Source: an uncultured Pluralibacter sp. (lineage in GTDB: Bacteria > Pseudomonadota > Gammaproteobacteria > Enterobacterales > Enterobacteriaceae). Taken from it: DNA of 64,000 nt. Below the pieces are notes generated by a model that was not told the DNA's origin, searched no databases, and was given only the letters and a program-made list of their open reading frames with translations. Position 1 is the stretch's first letter; each line of letters begins with the position of its first letter. The position numbers were made by a program, and so were the translations under genes. The stretch covers positions 98,609 to 162,608 of the forward strand of contig NZ_CAJYMB010000096.1 of NCBI RefSeq assembly GCF_913775985.1, written 5' to 3'. Of the stretch, positions 43,801 through 52,082 are shown in pieces.

Positions 43801-43828
43801 TTGTCAGCGCGGGTGCGAGGTTTATAAT
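43801..43828 (+). promoter_or_regulatory. promoter of tRNA gene glyU
   Basis: TTGTCA (43801-43806) and a perfect TATAAT (43823-43828) are separated by 16 bases, 18 bases before the tRNA, with the GC-rich discriminator typical of stable RNA promoters. Confidence 0.75.
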
Positions 43829-43846
43829 GTTCCTCGCACTTCCCCC

Positions 43847-43920
43847 GCGGGCGTAGTTCAATGGTAGAACGAGAGCTTCCCAAGCTCTATACGAGGGTTC
43901 GATTCCCTTCGCCCGCTCCA
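43847..43920 (+). tRNA. glyU: tRNA-Gly (anticodon CCC)
   Basis: A complete 74-nt cloverleaf: acceptor stem GCGGGCG / CGCCCGC, D arm GTTC...GAAC, anticodon arm AGAGC-TTCCCAA-GCTCT, T arm GAGGG-TTCGATT-CCCTT, and an encoded CCA end. The anticodon CCC reads GGG codons. It matches E. coli glyU and sits at the boundary between conserved backbone and the accessory region. Confidence 0.98.
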
Positions 43921-44207
43921 GTTACGCACCTCTGCAACGCCAAAACCCCATAATTCGACTTATTTCAGATGCTTCTCTGATAATCTGCCGTGTGCGTGCG
44001 GTGACGTCCTCTCGTTTGCGGTAAGGCCCGGATGTTCTCATGAGATACCGGCTCGACAATTTCTTCCCGCGCGTAGGCAAAACGATGCGCCCGCAGCGTA
44101 TGGCTTCTGCAGGGGTAATTGCTTTGTTAATTTGCAGAGGTAAAGAGAAATTACTAAATGGCCAGGCAAGCCGAACAGGATGAAGTAATACAATTGGATA
44201 TCAATAT
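43921..44207. other. non-coding boundary stretch after glyU
   Basis: 287 bases with no convincing gene. The first 200 bases keep backbone-like composition and have an open minus-strand reading (RIVLPTRGKKLSSRY..., about 44090 to 43925) without start or recognised homology, which may be debris of an older insertion. The last 90 bases turn AT-rich. No repeat of the glyU 3' end is seen elsewhere in the window. Confidence 0.4.
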
Positions 44208-44434
44208 ATACCCGTCATACTTCAAGCCGCTTGGGCGTTGGCTGCGTTACTCGGCTCATCCCTAAAGATCCGTCGTTTTGCGACGTACCCTGGTCACTTA
44301 CGGAAGTCAAACTCTCGGGGATTCACTCACTTGCCGCGTTATTCGACCTGCGGCCTCACCCTTACAGGGTCAGCGCAAGCGCTGCTCAAAGCATCAGGGA
44401 TGCTTTGAGCAGCAACTCGAATTATTTAGGGCAT
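44208..44434. repeat. ERIC (IRU) element enlarged by internal insertions
   Basis: The left end ATACCCGTCATACTTCAAG and the right end GCAACTCGAATTATTTAGGGCAT are ERIC termini, and the core segments GCGTTGGCTGCGTTACTC, GGTCACTTACGGAAGTC and GGGGATTCACTCACTTGCCGC follow the ERIC consensus. At 227 bp it is about 100 bp longer than a standard ERIC (about 127 bp): roughly 30 bp added near 44270 and about 70 bp before the right end. The second insert contains a perfect 14-pair hairpin (44381-44394 with 44400-44413). Confidence 0.88.
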
Positions 44435-44548
44435 AAATCAAGATCGAGCATGCTAAATTGAAGTAAAATATCCAGCTCTTAAAATTATTGTACTTTTATA
44501 ATTTATAAAGCCGATAGCCAGTACCTGGCATATCGAACCATTCAAGTG

Positions 44549-45370
44549 TTAATCTCCGGCAATACCCGAACGACAAATTTTACGCAGACCAGGTATCATT
44601 TTAAGTACTTCATCAACGCTGCGGTAGAACCATGCCTTATGAACGTGACTGTCTATATTAAGAGAGCGCATGACCTCTTCTTCTCGTCCCCATACGGTTT
44701 TTGGACTGATGGAAATTGCTTTTGCTATTTCCTTGGCGGAGAGACCTTTTACTAATAATTTTATAATGCGCCATTGCCCTGGAGTCATAAAACGTTTAGG
44801 AAATAAATTAACTGCTTTATCTGGTGACGCAAGGGATGAAAGCATTAACTTTTTTATCTCAACAACCGGCGCTGACAAAGAGACTATTCGAACGCCTCTG
44901 GGAAGGAAAGAAAAATCAGAAGGAATACACTCCGTGATGATAAGCTGCTGAAGTGCTGGCAGCTTTCTATTTAACTGAATAATTAATGCAGCCATATTTT
45001 TTAGACTTTCACTGCGTGAATCTATCCAGATAACAACATCAGGAATAAAGCTTTTTTCAATTAAGACAGTACTGTGGAGCATTCTCGTGTCATTAAATAT
45101 CTGCACCCGAAGTGGGCATAGTGAACGATAAATTGCACGGATACCATCAATAGCGATACTGTTTCTGGAGATAATAGCAATGTTTTTCCACTTTTGTTGT
45201 GGCTGACTTACTACGCCCTGAGATAACCATTTATCAGAACTGTTTTCTGATTCATGATTCAACAAAGCGTTCGTTTTGATCGTTCTTTGATCGGAATAGC
45301 TTTCTGGTGGACAAACGCCTATAACATCTACCGGGATAACACTTTCCGATAAGCTCTTCTTTCTGTTCAT
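44549..45370 (-). CDS. orphan LuxR-type regulator with degenerate receiver-like domain
   Basis: 273 residues. A C-terminal LuxR/GerE helix-turn-helix (MTPGQWRIIKLLVKGLSAKE, then IAKAISISPKTVWGREEEV; about residues 193-240) follows a receiver-like region (KNIAIISRNSIAIDGIRAIY ... DVVIWIDSRSES). The expected phospho-Asp position is not an aspartate in register, so it is probably not phosphorylated. About 55 N-terminal residues have no recognised fold. It lies at the distal end of the fimbrial cluster on the same strand and likely regulates it. It may have its own promoter in 45371-45489 (TTGAGT and TTAAAT with 17-base spacing). Confidence 0.8.
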   Translation of the reverse strand: MNRKKSLSESVIPVDVIGVCPPESYSDQRTIKTNALLNHESENSSDKWLSQGVVSQPQQKWKNIAIISRNSIAIDGIRAIYRSLCPLRVQIFNDTRMLHSTVLIEKSFIPDVVIWIDSRSESLKNMAALIIQLNRKLPALQQLIITECIPSDFSFLPRGVRIVSLSAPVVEIKKLMLSSLASPDKAVNLFPKRFMTPGQWRIIKLLVKGLSAKEIAKAISISPKTVWGREEEVMRSLNIDSHVHKAWFYRSVDEVLKMIPGLRKICRSGIAGD

Positions 45371-45489
45371 CTTTTCAATCCAGAAGTTAATTGGGAATTT
45401 AATTACAAATAAAATCAGAACTCAAATCTGTTATTAACAAAGTTCTAACAAATGGGGCGAGAGCGCAAAAGGATAGTAAGCTATTAGCA

Positions 45490-47283
45490 TTATTTCCCAT
45501 CGCAATTAAAATTTATGCTTCTTGGCCAGATATTGTGTGCTTTCAGGCATATCAGTTTATAAAGTCTGGGGTGAATAGCGGAGTAAATCTTTAATTCACT
45601 CAAATATACATTAGCATCATTGTGCCGTGAAAGATAATTCGTCGCCCAACGATCAAAATCCTTTAGATCATTAATGTCGTGGGTCATGTTATAATGTACT
45701 AGTAAGGCAATATGCTTGTCATAATCTAGGCGCTGATATTGGCTTGATTTATTCCACAACGTTGATTCAACACTTTCTCCACTTTCAGGCAACAATGTAA
45801 TCAACCCGCCTCTTTCAACCGCCGTGAGTTGCTGCTGAGTTTGTAAAGCACCAATCATAAAAAATAGTACACTCAGACTTATCGCAATAATGCCCCAGCG
45901 AATATGGTTTGCTGTGATATTTTTAATCAGAAGAGGCAACTCTCTATTTTTAAGAGCGGTGAAGCTGGACGGTGCCAGAGAGGTATTTAGCAATATTACC
46001 AACGTAAGTGCATGAGGCACCGATAAATAGAGGGGATACTCAAGATTGATATGACAGATTAAGGGCGTTAAAAGTGCTAAACCTTCCCAACGCCAGCCCC
46101 CTCTGCGCCACAGCATCCAGATGATATCGCTAACCATCAGCAGCAGCCCAACCAGGGCGGGTAACCCGCCTTCTGACCAGGCATAAAGAATTTCATTGTG
46201 CGGGTGCGTTAATATTGCGCTGACAAAAGGACCGCCGCTTTGTTGTGCCTGATGGGTAAATGCCGGTTCAAATCCGCCGTAGCCCGTTCCTAAAAAAGGG
46301 TGGTGCAGAATCATTTGCCAGGTGGTTTTAATTATTGCCCAGCGCTCGAGCGTAGAACCAGTCTTATTCACCAGAACAAATGCATTAGAGAGTTTTGAAA
46401 AGTTAACACCCGGAAAGAGAGTAGTTAACAGCGGGTTGAGCCAACCGTGTTGCCACGTATAGGCGATAAATACGCCAGTAGCAACAAAGAAAAAGGGGGT
46501 GAAGAGCTGGCGCGTCTGTCCGTCACGCTGCAGGGATGAAATGACAATAAATAGCATTCCAAAGGTGGTGCCAATCCATCCCGCGCGGCTCTGAATCAGT
46601 ACCAGCACAAATGCCATAAAAAGCAGGGCGAAATTCGCCAGAGCGCCTTTATGCTGGCTTATCACCAGACTAACGATCCCTGTGGCCACGAAAGAGGCGA
46701 GAACATTAGGCTGTTGAAAAATACCAAGCAGGCGCGTGTAGCCGGCAGAATGTGATGTGGCCTGTAATACGTGATTAAGGTATGCCACCTGGACAAAGCC
46801 AAATGCGGCCTGGAGAAATGCGGCAGCGGCAACTATCAGTAAAAATCCCCGCCGCTGTATTTTGCTCAAAGGCAAACGTCGTAATAGCCAAAGAAAACAC
46901 AGCAGTCCCCACAGGGCCATAACGTGCGGCAAACTCTCCAGCATGGCACTTTTCGATGGGGACCAGCACAGCGGCAGCGACCAGAGGAGCGCTCCCAAGG
47001 GTAACAGGCGCATGGTCGGCATTGATACCACGGGTTCCAGCACAAAAGTGGGCAAACGAAACGCCAGCCATAATGATACCAGCGCCATAACGCACCAGCT
47101 GATGATGTTAAAAGGTAATGCCAGGCCGCTACCACCGTTATCGGGTAAATAAATCAACAAACCGGCTACCAGCCAAATTGTCAGGATTATAGTCGTTACC
47201 TGGTATATTAATTTATTTTCAGTTGCGGGATTTTTTCCAGCATTTGTACTGTAAGTAAAGTGCTGATTCAGATAAAGCTTCAC
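45490..47283 (-). CDS. Wzy_C/PglL-type O-oligosaccharyltransferase-like membrane protein
   Basis: A polytopic inner-membrane protein with about ten to twelve helices and a large periplasmic loop; the C-terminal ~100 residues are soluble. The loop carries THPHNEILYAWSEGGLPALVG, the His-bearing motif of the Wzy_C superfamily (O-antigen ligase WaaL, polymerase Wzy, protein O-glycosyltransferase PglL). No O-antigen genes are nearby and it follows a pilin operon by about 100 bases, so I favour a protein O-glycosyltransferase acting on the fimbriae; that is inference. The start is uncertain: GTG 47283 with AGGTGG seven bases upstream (597 residues) is preferred, TTG 47376 would give 628. Confidence 0.75.
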   Translation of the reverse strand: MKLYLNQHFTYSTNAGKNPATENKLIYQVTTIILTIWLVAGLLIYLPDNGGSGLALPFNIISWCVMALVSLWLAFRLPTFVLEPVVSMPTMRLLPLGALLWSLPLCWSPSKSAMLESLPHVMALWGLLCFLWLLRRLPLSKIQRRGFLLIVAAAAFLQAAFGFVQVAYLNHVLQATSHSAGYTRLLGIFQQPNVLASFVATGIVSLVISQHKGALANFALLFMAFVLVLIQSRAGWIGTTFGMLFIVISSLQRDGQTRQLFTPFFFVATGVFIAYTWQHGWLNPLLTTLFPGVNFSKLSNAFVLVNKTGSTLERWAIIKTTWQMILHHPFLGTGYGGFEPAFTHQAQQSGGPFVSAILTHPHNEILYAWSEGGLPALVGLLLMVSDIIWMLWRRGGWRWEGLALLTPLICHINLEYPLYLSVPHALTLVILLNTSLAPSSFTALKNRELPLLIKNITANHIRWGIIAISLSVLFFMIGALQTQQQLTAVERGGLITLLPESGESVESTLWNKSSQYQRLDYDKHIALLVHYNMTHDINDLKDFDRWATNYLSRHNDANVYLSELKIYSAIHPRLYKLICLKAHNIWPRSINFNCDGK

Positions 47284-47399
47284 AAAATAGCCACCTGACA
47301 ATACAGCCTGAGTTATTGCGTTATGGCTGCTGTGGTTAATAAAATGGGCAATTGTAGTAAGATGCCCGACTGTCAATTCATTTAAAATGACATCATGCT

Positions 47400-48362
47400 T
47401 TACTGTTGGGTAATAATCATCACTGCATCCGCGCTGAAATCACCACCGGTTAGTGATTTAGTGTCATCTTTTATTCCCTGGAAACCAAGATTAATGTTTG
47501 CACCTCCATTAGGAACAGTTAAGTCAAAAGCAGTGTCTGGTTTAACAAGTTTGTCCTGATAAAATAAAGCTACACCAATCCCTGGGTTGGTAGACAGAAT
47601 TACGGAGTTTCCTGATATTGTAATCGGTGTGAATTTGAAGGTTATCTTGCCATTAAGGGATGCATTTCCCTGACATTGTATGGAAATACTCTTCTTAACC
47701 GCATCACTGGAATTAGGTACGGTTGAGATTTTATCTGATTCCAGCGTTCCTAACGAGACATCCAAATTATTACCGCTGTTGATAGCGCAGATTTGAGGTT
47801 CTTCAGGTAACATTCTGGCATCCTGGCACGTACGATCAGCTGATGCTGCCCACTCGTGTCCATCAGGTGTCACGAAAGTGTAGCAAATTCTTATGGCGTT
47901 AGGCATCGTTGGCCCTGCACCTCCACCAAAGTCCGGGTTTTGGGCGTTGACAGTTTTATTTGAAACTAGTTTGACTGATTTACTGGATCGAACTGTAGCG
48001 ATAGAGTTGCTTAACGTACAGCTTGCTCCGGAGTTTGCATCACAAATATGGGCTACAACTGACCAGAGTCCATCAACAGGGACATATACATCGAACCCGG
48101 AATACATATACTGACTGGTGCTTTCTTTCCCACTCCATATTGAACGAGCGCCAATAATACTGCCAGGTTTGTTAGGTTTGCATACGCCATTACTTGCAAC
48201 GTCTACTGAGCCATTGGGACAGGGCGCATCTGGCATGGGCATACCATAGATACCTGCATGAGCAGAAAATGGCGTTGATATTAAAAAAAATCCAATCAAA
48301 GCACAAAGCAAAGGCACCATTTTTCTTACGTTATAAAGATAATATTTAATATAAGCTGTCAT
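47400..48362 (-). CDS. fimbrial tip adhesin-like protein (cluster 1)
   Basis: 320 residues; last pilin-type gene of the operon. The hydrophobic signal ends near SAHA-GIYG. The N-terminal half (about residues 37-190) has several cysteines and no recognised lectin fold; the C-terminal half (about 190-320, from ICAINSGNNLDVSLG) has the pattern of a pilin domain that docks to a chaperone. Two-domain size and last position suggest the tip adhesin, as PapG or MrpH in similar operons. Two starts are possible: 48362 (used) or ATG 48320, which begins directly with the signal peptide. Receptor unknown. Confidence 0.75.
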   Translation of the reverse strand: MTAYIKYYLYNVRKMVPLLCALIGFFLISTPFSAHAGIYGMPMPDAPCPNGSVDVASNGVCKPNKPGSIIGARSIWSGKESTSQYMYSGFDVYVPVDGLWSVVAHICDANSGASCTLSNSIATVRSSKSVKLVSNKTVNAQNPDFGGGAGPTMPNAIRICYTFVTPDGHEWAASADRTCQDARMLPEEPQICAINSGNNLDVSLGTLESDKISTVPNSSDAVKKSISIQCQGNASLNGKITFKFTPITISGNSVILSTNPGIGVALFYQDKLVKPDTAFDLTVPNGGANINLGFQGIKDDTKSLTGGDFSADAVMIITQQ

Positions 48363-48417
48363 TCTGATATCTCATCAATAATAAAAGATGCCCTTGCAGA
48401 TTAGTGTTTTGAACACT

Positions 48418-48939
48418 CTATGGATAATCAAGCTCAAAAGTAGCGATACTGCTAAATGCACCGACGACAATCTGATGATTAGTTAAAGCATCGGGTTCAC
48501 CCTGCACATATCCCTGAAATACGAGATGTAGATTTGGGCGATCGATAGGGAATTCGAGGATGCTTTTATTAATTTCTACAGGTTGTCCACTTTCTGTCTC
48601 AATGCCTACAGCAACTCCTTTAGCGGTTCCTGTGATAGCGAGTAGTCCAGGTAAAGCGTTGTCTTCCTGTCCTTTAAAAATAACGCTCACTTTTTTTCCC
48701 ATTGAAGGATCGCAGTCGGTCAGATCGATCGCGAAAGCTTGCCCCGGGGTCCTGGTATTTGCATAAAGCGCTTTATCTATAATATTTTTAAAGTCAACAC
48801 TGACGTCCGCTGCTTTAGCATCCAGGCTACAAGGTTCTGCTACCAGCGTACCATCCATACGTAGATTGTCTGCCGCTTTAACAGATGTTATTACACAGTT
48901 GAATACGATAAGCGTTGCTGAAAACCATAATCTGGACAC
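48418..48939 (-). CDS. minor fimbrial subunit (cluster 1)
   Basis: 173 residues with a signal peptide cut near VKA-ADNLR and a single pilin domain: Cys pair in EPCSLDAKAADVSVDF and LTDCDPS, and a C-terminal beta strand ending ATFELDYP with the penultimate aromatic typical of chaperone-usher pilins. The start is GTG 48939 with AAGGGA upstream. It resembles the major pilin more than the three tandem paralogues upstream (same AxTGTAKGVAVGIE segment). Confidence 0.85.
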   Translation of the reverse strand: MSRLWFSATLIVFNCVITSVKAADNLRMDGTLVAEPCSLDAKAADVSVDFKNIIDKALYANTRTPGQAFAIDLTDCDPSMGKKVSVIFKGQEDNALPGLLAITGTAKGVAVGIETESGQPVEINKSILEFPIDRPNLHLVFQGYVQGEPDALTNHQIVVGAFSSIATFELDYP

Positions 48940-48948
48940 GACGTTCCC

Positions 48949-49470
48949 TTACTGATAATTAACTAAAAGAGTAGCAATCACTTTAAAATCACCGGTTGTG
49001 ATATCTGTATCAGTTCTTTTTACAGGAACCGCAGTCAACTCCGGACGGTGTGCAGGATCGATAGTAATAGGTTTGTTAATCTCCAGCGGTTTACCATTCT
49101 CATATAACCGAATAGCCAGATCCTGGATGTCAGTTTGCAAAGCTGCAGTATCGAAAATGCTTACGGCACCGTTGACGCTTAACATCATATCATCGACGGG
49201 ATCGTCGCCATCGCAGGTAATGGTATAATCGATTTTTTGAAGATAGTTCTCACCGTTTATTTTATTTATACCGATTTTCCCAAAATGAACTTCAACCAAC
49301 TGATCGTCATTAATATGACAAGGGAAATGTTTGAGAATGCCGTGAAAGCTGACGTTAGCCGATGCTCCTTGAGACTCTGCGCTCCAGACGGAGTGTGTTG
49401 TAATAAGTAAGGTCACTACAACTAAAGACAGAACTCTGAATAAAGAGTATCTACAGCAAAAGCTATACAT
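48949..49470 (-). CDS. minor fimbrial subunit, tandem paralogue 3 (cluster 1)
   Basis: 173 residues from ATG 49470, chosen over GTG 49488 because AGGA sits seven bases before it. Signal peptide cut near VWSA. The single pilin domain carries the segment INGENYLQKIDYTITCDGDD shared with the next two genes upstream and ends in KVIATLLVNYQ. It is one of three adjacent minor pilins that look like duplicates, likely forming adaptor or tip-fibrillum subunits. Confidence 0.83.
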   Translation of the reverse strand: MYSFCCRYSLFRVLSLVVVTLLITTHSVWSAESQGASANVSFHGILKHFPCHINDDQLVEVHFGKIGINKINGENYLQKIDYTITCDGDDPVDDMMLSVNGAVSIFDTAALQTDIQDLAIRLYENGKPLEINKPITIDPAHRPELTAVPVKRTDTDITTGDFKVIATLLVNYQ

Positions 49471-49478
49471 GATATTTC

Positions 49479-50000
49479 CTATTGCCACTCTGTTGTTAAT
49501 GTTGCGGTGCCGTTGAATTCTTTACCATCAGGTAATTTTTGTGCACTATCACGAACAAGCACTGCATTAAGCTTTGGTGGAGCATCTTCACTAATAATAA
49601 AGTCTTCATCTGGCTTGATTTGTTGGCTATTATTTAAAAGTTTAATAGCCAGGCCGGGAACATCTGTTTTTAAAAGCTGCGAATCAAAATTGCTCGCTGC
49701 GCCGGATATCTTCATATGCAAGGTTACTCCTTTAACATCTGCAGGGCAGTTCAGCGTATAGTCAATAGGCTTGTTATAGTTATCACCATTTATTTGTCCT
49801 ATATAGACTTCGCCAAACTCTACGGAGATAGGCTTGTCACCGAATGAACACTGTATTTTTCGTAATGTTCCATGAACGGTTAATAGTGCTCCAGTGGGAT
49901 TGTCCGCGGCCATTGTCTCCAGGAAACAGGAAGATATAAATAGTGATGCAGCCAAAGCATAAAATATGGTAAGTCTGATGTTTTTAATGTATGTGTTCAC
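49479..50000 (-). CDS. minor fimbrial subunit, tandem paralogue 2 (cluster 1)
   Basis: 173 residues starting at GTG 50000 (weak ribosome site). Signal cut near TMAADNP. It shares INGDNYNKPIDYTLNCPADV and PGLAIKLLNNSQQIKPDEDF with its neighbours and ends TATLTTEWQ. It is separated from the next gene downstream by eight bases. Role by position: a minor pilin or adaptor. Confidence 0.83.
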   Translation of the reverse strand: MNTYIKNIRLTIFYALAASLFISSCFLETMAADNPTGALLTVHGTLRKIQCSFGDKPISVEFGEVYIGQINGDNYNKPIDYTLNCPADVKGVTLHMKISGAASNFDSQLLKTDVPGLAIKLLNNSQQIKPDEDFIISEDAPPKLNAVLVRDSAQKLPDGKEFNGTATLTTEWQ

Positions 50001-50009
50001 TGGGACCGC

Positions 50010-50546
50010 TCAATCCAATTTTGTAATTAATATGATTTGTGCGCTAAATTCTTTTTCAGGAAGAGTTACTCCATCTTGTTTTGAGAGTTCAATAGTCAGG
50101 TTAGATGAGTTATCTGTATAAAGTGTACTTGAACCGCCTGGTTTTATTTGTTTATCATCACTAAATAATTTTAGGCTAAGCCCTTTGATGTTGGTAGAGA
50201 ATTGTGATGGATCATAATTTGAAGCAAGACCATTAAATCTCACATTTATTGTTTTGTCCTTTGCACCCGCAGAACATCTTACTTTATAATTCGCTTTTTC
50301 TTTATAGGTTTTATTATTAATTTCTTCAATATATACGTCGTTGAACTCCACATTTATGGGGTCAATAATGTCGCACGTCTCTTTTACAATCAGAGTGCCG
50401 GTTATATGGATATTCATATTCGCCGACTCTCCTTTTTTCAGTGCCATAGGCGTAGACATTGCCGGTAAACTTACGCAAAAGAGCAGGATGCCGAACAGTG
50501 TTGCAGTCACTGGGCCTTTATTATCAGAATGCGTGAATTTAATCAT
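50010..50546 (-). CDS. minor fimbrial subunit, tandem paralogue 1 (cluster 1)
   Basis: 178 residues; signal cut near AMSTPMA. It shares EINNKTYKEKANYKVRCSAG and KGLSLKLFSDDKQIKPGGSS with the two following genes, the most diverged copy of the three. It ends AQIILITKLD. It overlaps the preceding gene by eight bases, indicating coupled translation. Confidence 0.83.
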   Translation of the reverse strand: MIKFTHSDNKGPVTATLFGILLFCVSLPAMSTPMALKKGESANMNIHITGTLIVKETCDIIDPINVEFNDVYIEEINNKTYKEKANYKVRCSAGAKDKTINVRFNGLASNYDPSQFSTNIKGLSLKLFSDDKQIKPGGSSTLYTDNSSNLTIELSKQDGVTLPEKEFSAQIILITKLD

Positions 50547-51141
50547 AATTGACCTGAAAATTTACTGTCGCCTGGAAAAAACCGGTCGTAAGCAGCCCTT
50601 CGGTACGTACAGGCGTTACTGTATACGCCAGGACGTTACTCCCCGGAGTCAGGAACAGCGGTTCTCCGCGTTCGCCAGGGGTTACCGTACGATGCAGGCT
50701 GTCTTCAATACGCAGTCCGAGACCGCTAATACCATTAGCTTTAATTAATGTCGGCATAGCCGGATCGGATTGAGCCAGAAACGAGAGGGTAACTACCGGC
50801 TGCTGCGAGTCCCAGACCAGTCCGCCTTTGTAGCGGTCGGTTTGCACGCCGCCAGAGCGGATGCAGCGGTCGAGTTTAATCTCAAAATAAACCGGTTTCC
50901 CACTGTCGCCAGGATGACGCAAAGCGCTGTTTGAAATATAACCCAGATCGATTTGCTGATCTCTGGATTCCATATTTATCTGGCATGCACCTTCAGTTAA
51001 GGCGCCGTAGACATGAAGCTCCCCATGTTCGCCTTCTACATTCCAGTCATCCGCCCGGGCAGAGGCGCAGGTGAAAATAACAATGCATAACATAACATGT
51101 ATGTACATAGTGAGTGGTGGCCACTGCTTGTTATATGTCAT
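50539..51141 (-). CDS. minor fimbrial subunit after the chaperone (cluster 1)
   Basis: 200 residues from ATG 51141, which has GGTGAG seven bases upstream; an in-frame start at 51186 lacks a ribosome site. Signal near CASARA-DDWN. The pilin domain has Cys in TEGACQINMES and KLDRCIRSGG and ends TVNFQVNYD. Size and position directly after the chaperone match PapJ/PapK or PmfE/MrpE-type minor subunits. Confidence 0.82.
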   Translation of the reverse strand: MTYNKQWPPLTMYIHVMLCIVIFTCASARADDWNVEGEHGELHVYGALTEGACQINMESRDQQIDLGYISNSALRHPGDSGKPVYFEIKLDRCIRSGGVQTDRYKGGLVWDSQQPVVTLSFLAQSDPAMPTLIKANGISGLGLRIEDSLHRTVTPGERGEPLFLTPGSNVLAYTVTPVRTEGLLTTGFFQATVNFQVNYD

Positions 51142-51201
51142 TAGACTTCTCACCTGCTGCTTAACTGTAATATTAATCAGTGACATTTAATCTGGATATA
51201 T

Positions 51202-51957
51202 TTAACCCTGCAACATGCTTGCGACTGAGCATGTATTTCCTGAGCAGTTGAACACCAGCTGCGGACGTCCGCCGTAATCATTGATAAACATTAAATGCGG
51301 ATGTGCACCCAGCGCTGCTGCGCTGCCGCCCATCTCTTCGTGCTCTTTAGGTTCAATCATTACGGGTTTAAATCCTGCCACATCATGAGATTTATCCGTT
51401 GTGGCTGCCCCAATAATAGTAACAAAGTAGCCAGTTGGATTATTGATGACGTAGTGGTCACCTTCTTTTACAAGCGTAATTTGTTTTTGATAAACATTAT
51501 TATCATCGGGAGATATTGCCAGTGACGCAGGGCGGTAGAACAGTTTTACACGCGTCTGAAGGGCAATTTGCAGAGTATTAGGTTTGCTGCTTTTAGGCGG
51601 AATTTCACGGACGTTAAAGTAGAAAAGACTCTCTTTATCCTGCGGCAGGCTATTGATATCAGGAGTTGCCTGAATTTTAATCTGACTCTTGGCTCCCGGC
51701 TCAACACGCTGTAGCGGAGGTAGAGCCAGCAGCGGATGGGTGAGTTTCTGACCCTGAGCATCTTCGACCCAGGCCTGGGCCAGATAAGGCAGCGTTTTAT
51801 TTTGATTGGTGATATTAAGGCTTTCTGAATGATCTGCGCCATTAAAGACAACCCTGGTGCGATCCAGTGCAATAGCCGCATGTGCATTTGTTGTTACAGC
51901 AAGATTTAAAGCTATTGCACAAAAAGTGAGACACACTTTATTTTTAGAGACGTTCAT
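51202..51957 (-). CDS. periplasmic fimbrial chaperone, PapD-like (cluster 1)
   Basis: 251 residues with a signal cut near NAHA-AIALD. Two immunoglobulin-like domains: RTRVVFNGADHSESLNITNQ at the start, FYFNVREIPP (G1 strand region near residue 112) and the conserved RVKLFYRP near 137, where the Arg and Lys anchor pilin C-termini. It supplies a donor strand to pilins and delivers them to the usher. The short F1-G1 loop suggests the FGS subfamily. A 125-base AT-rich gap separates it from the usher. Confidence 0.92.
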   Translation of the reverse strand: MNVSKNKVCLTFCAIALNLAVTTNAHAAIALDRTRVVFNGADHSESLNITNQNKTLPYLAQAWVEDAQGQKLTHPLLALPPLQRVEPGAKSQIKIQATPDINSLPQDKESLFYFNVREIPPKSSKPNTLQIALQTRVKLFYRPASLAISPDDNNVYQKQITLVKEGDHYVINNPTGYFVTIIGAATTDKSHDVAGFKPVMIEPKEHEEMGGSAAALGAHPHLMFINDYGGRPQLVFNCSGNTCSVASMLQG

Positions 51958-52082
51958 ATGTATACCTAACTGCGGTTTGCAGAATCATGTTCAGATAAAT
52001 AAATAACTCAGAATACAAAAAAGCGAAAGACAACTCGCTGCCCAGACTACTATAAAATAACCTTTCGATTCTTCTTTATCGC

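Noticed and set aside
44231..44461. 76-codon frame across the ERIC element
   Set aside because: It is made of repeat sequence, has no ribosome site and matches no protein family.
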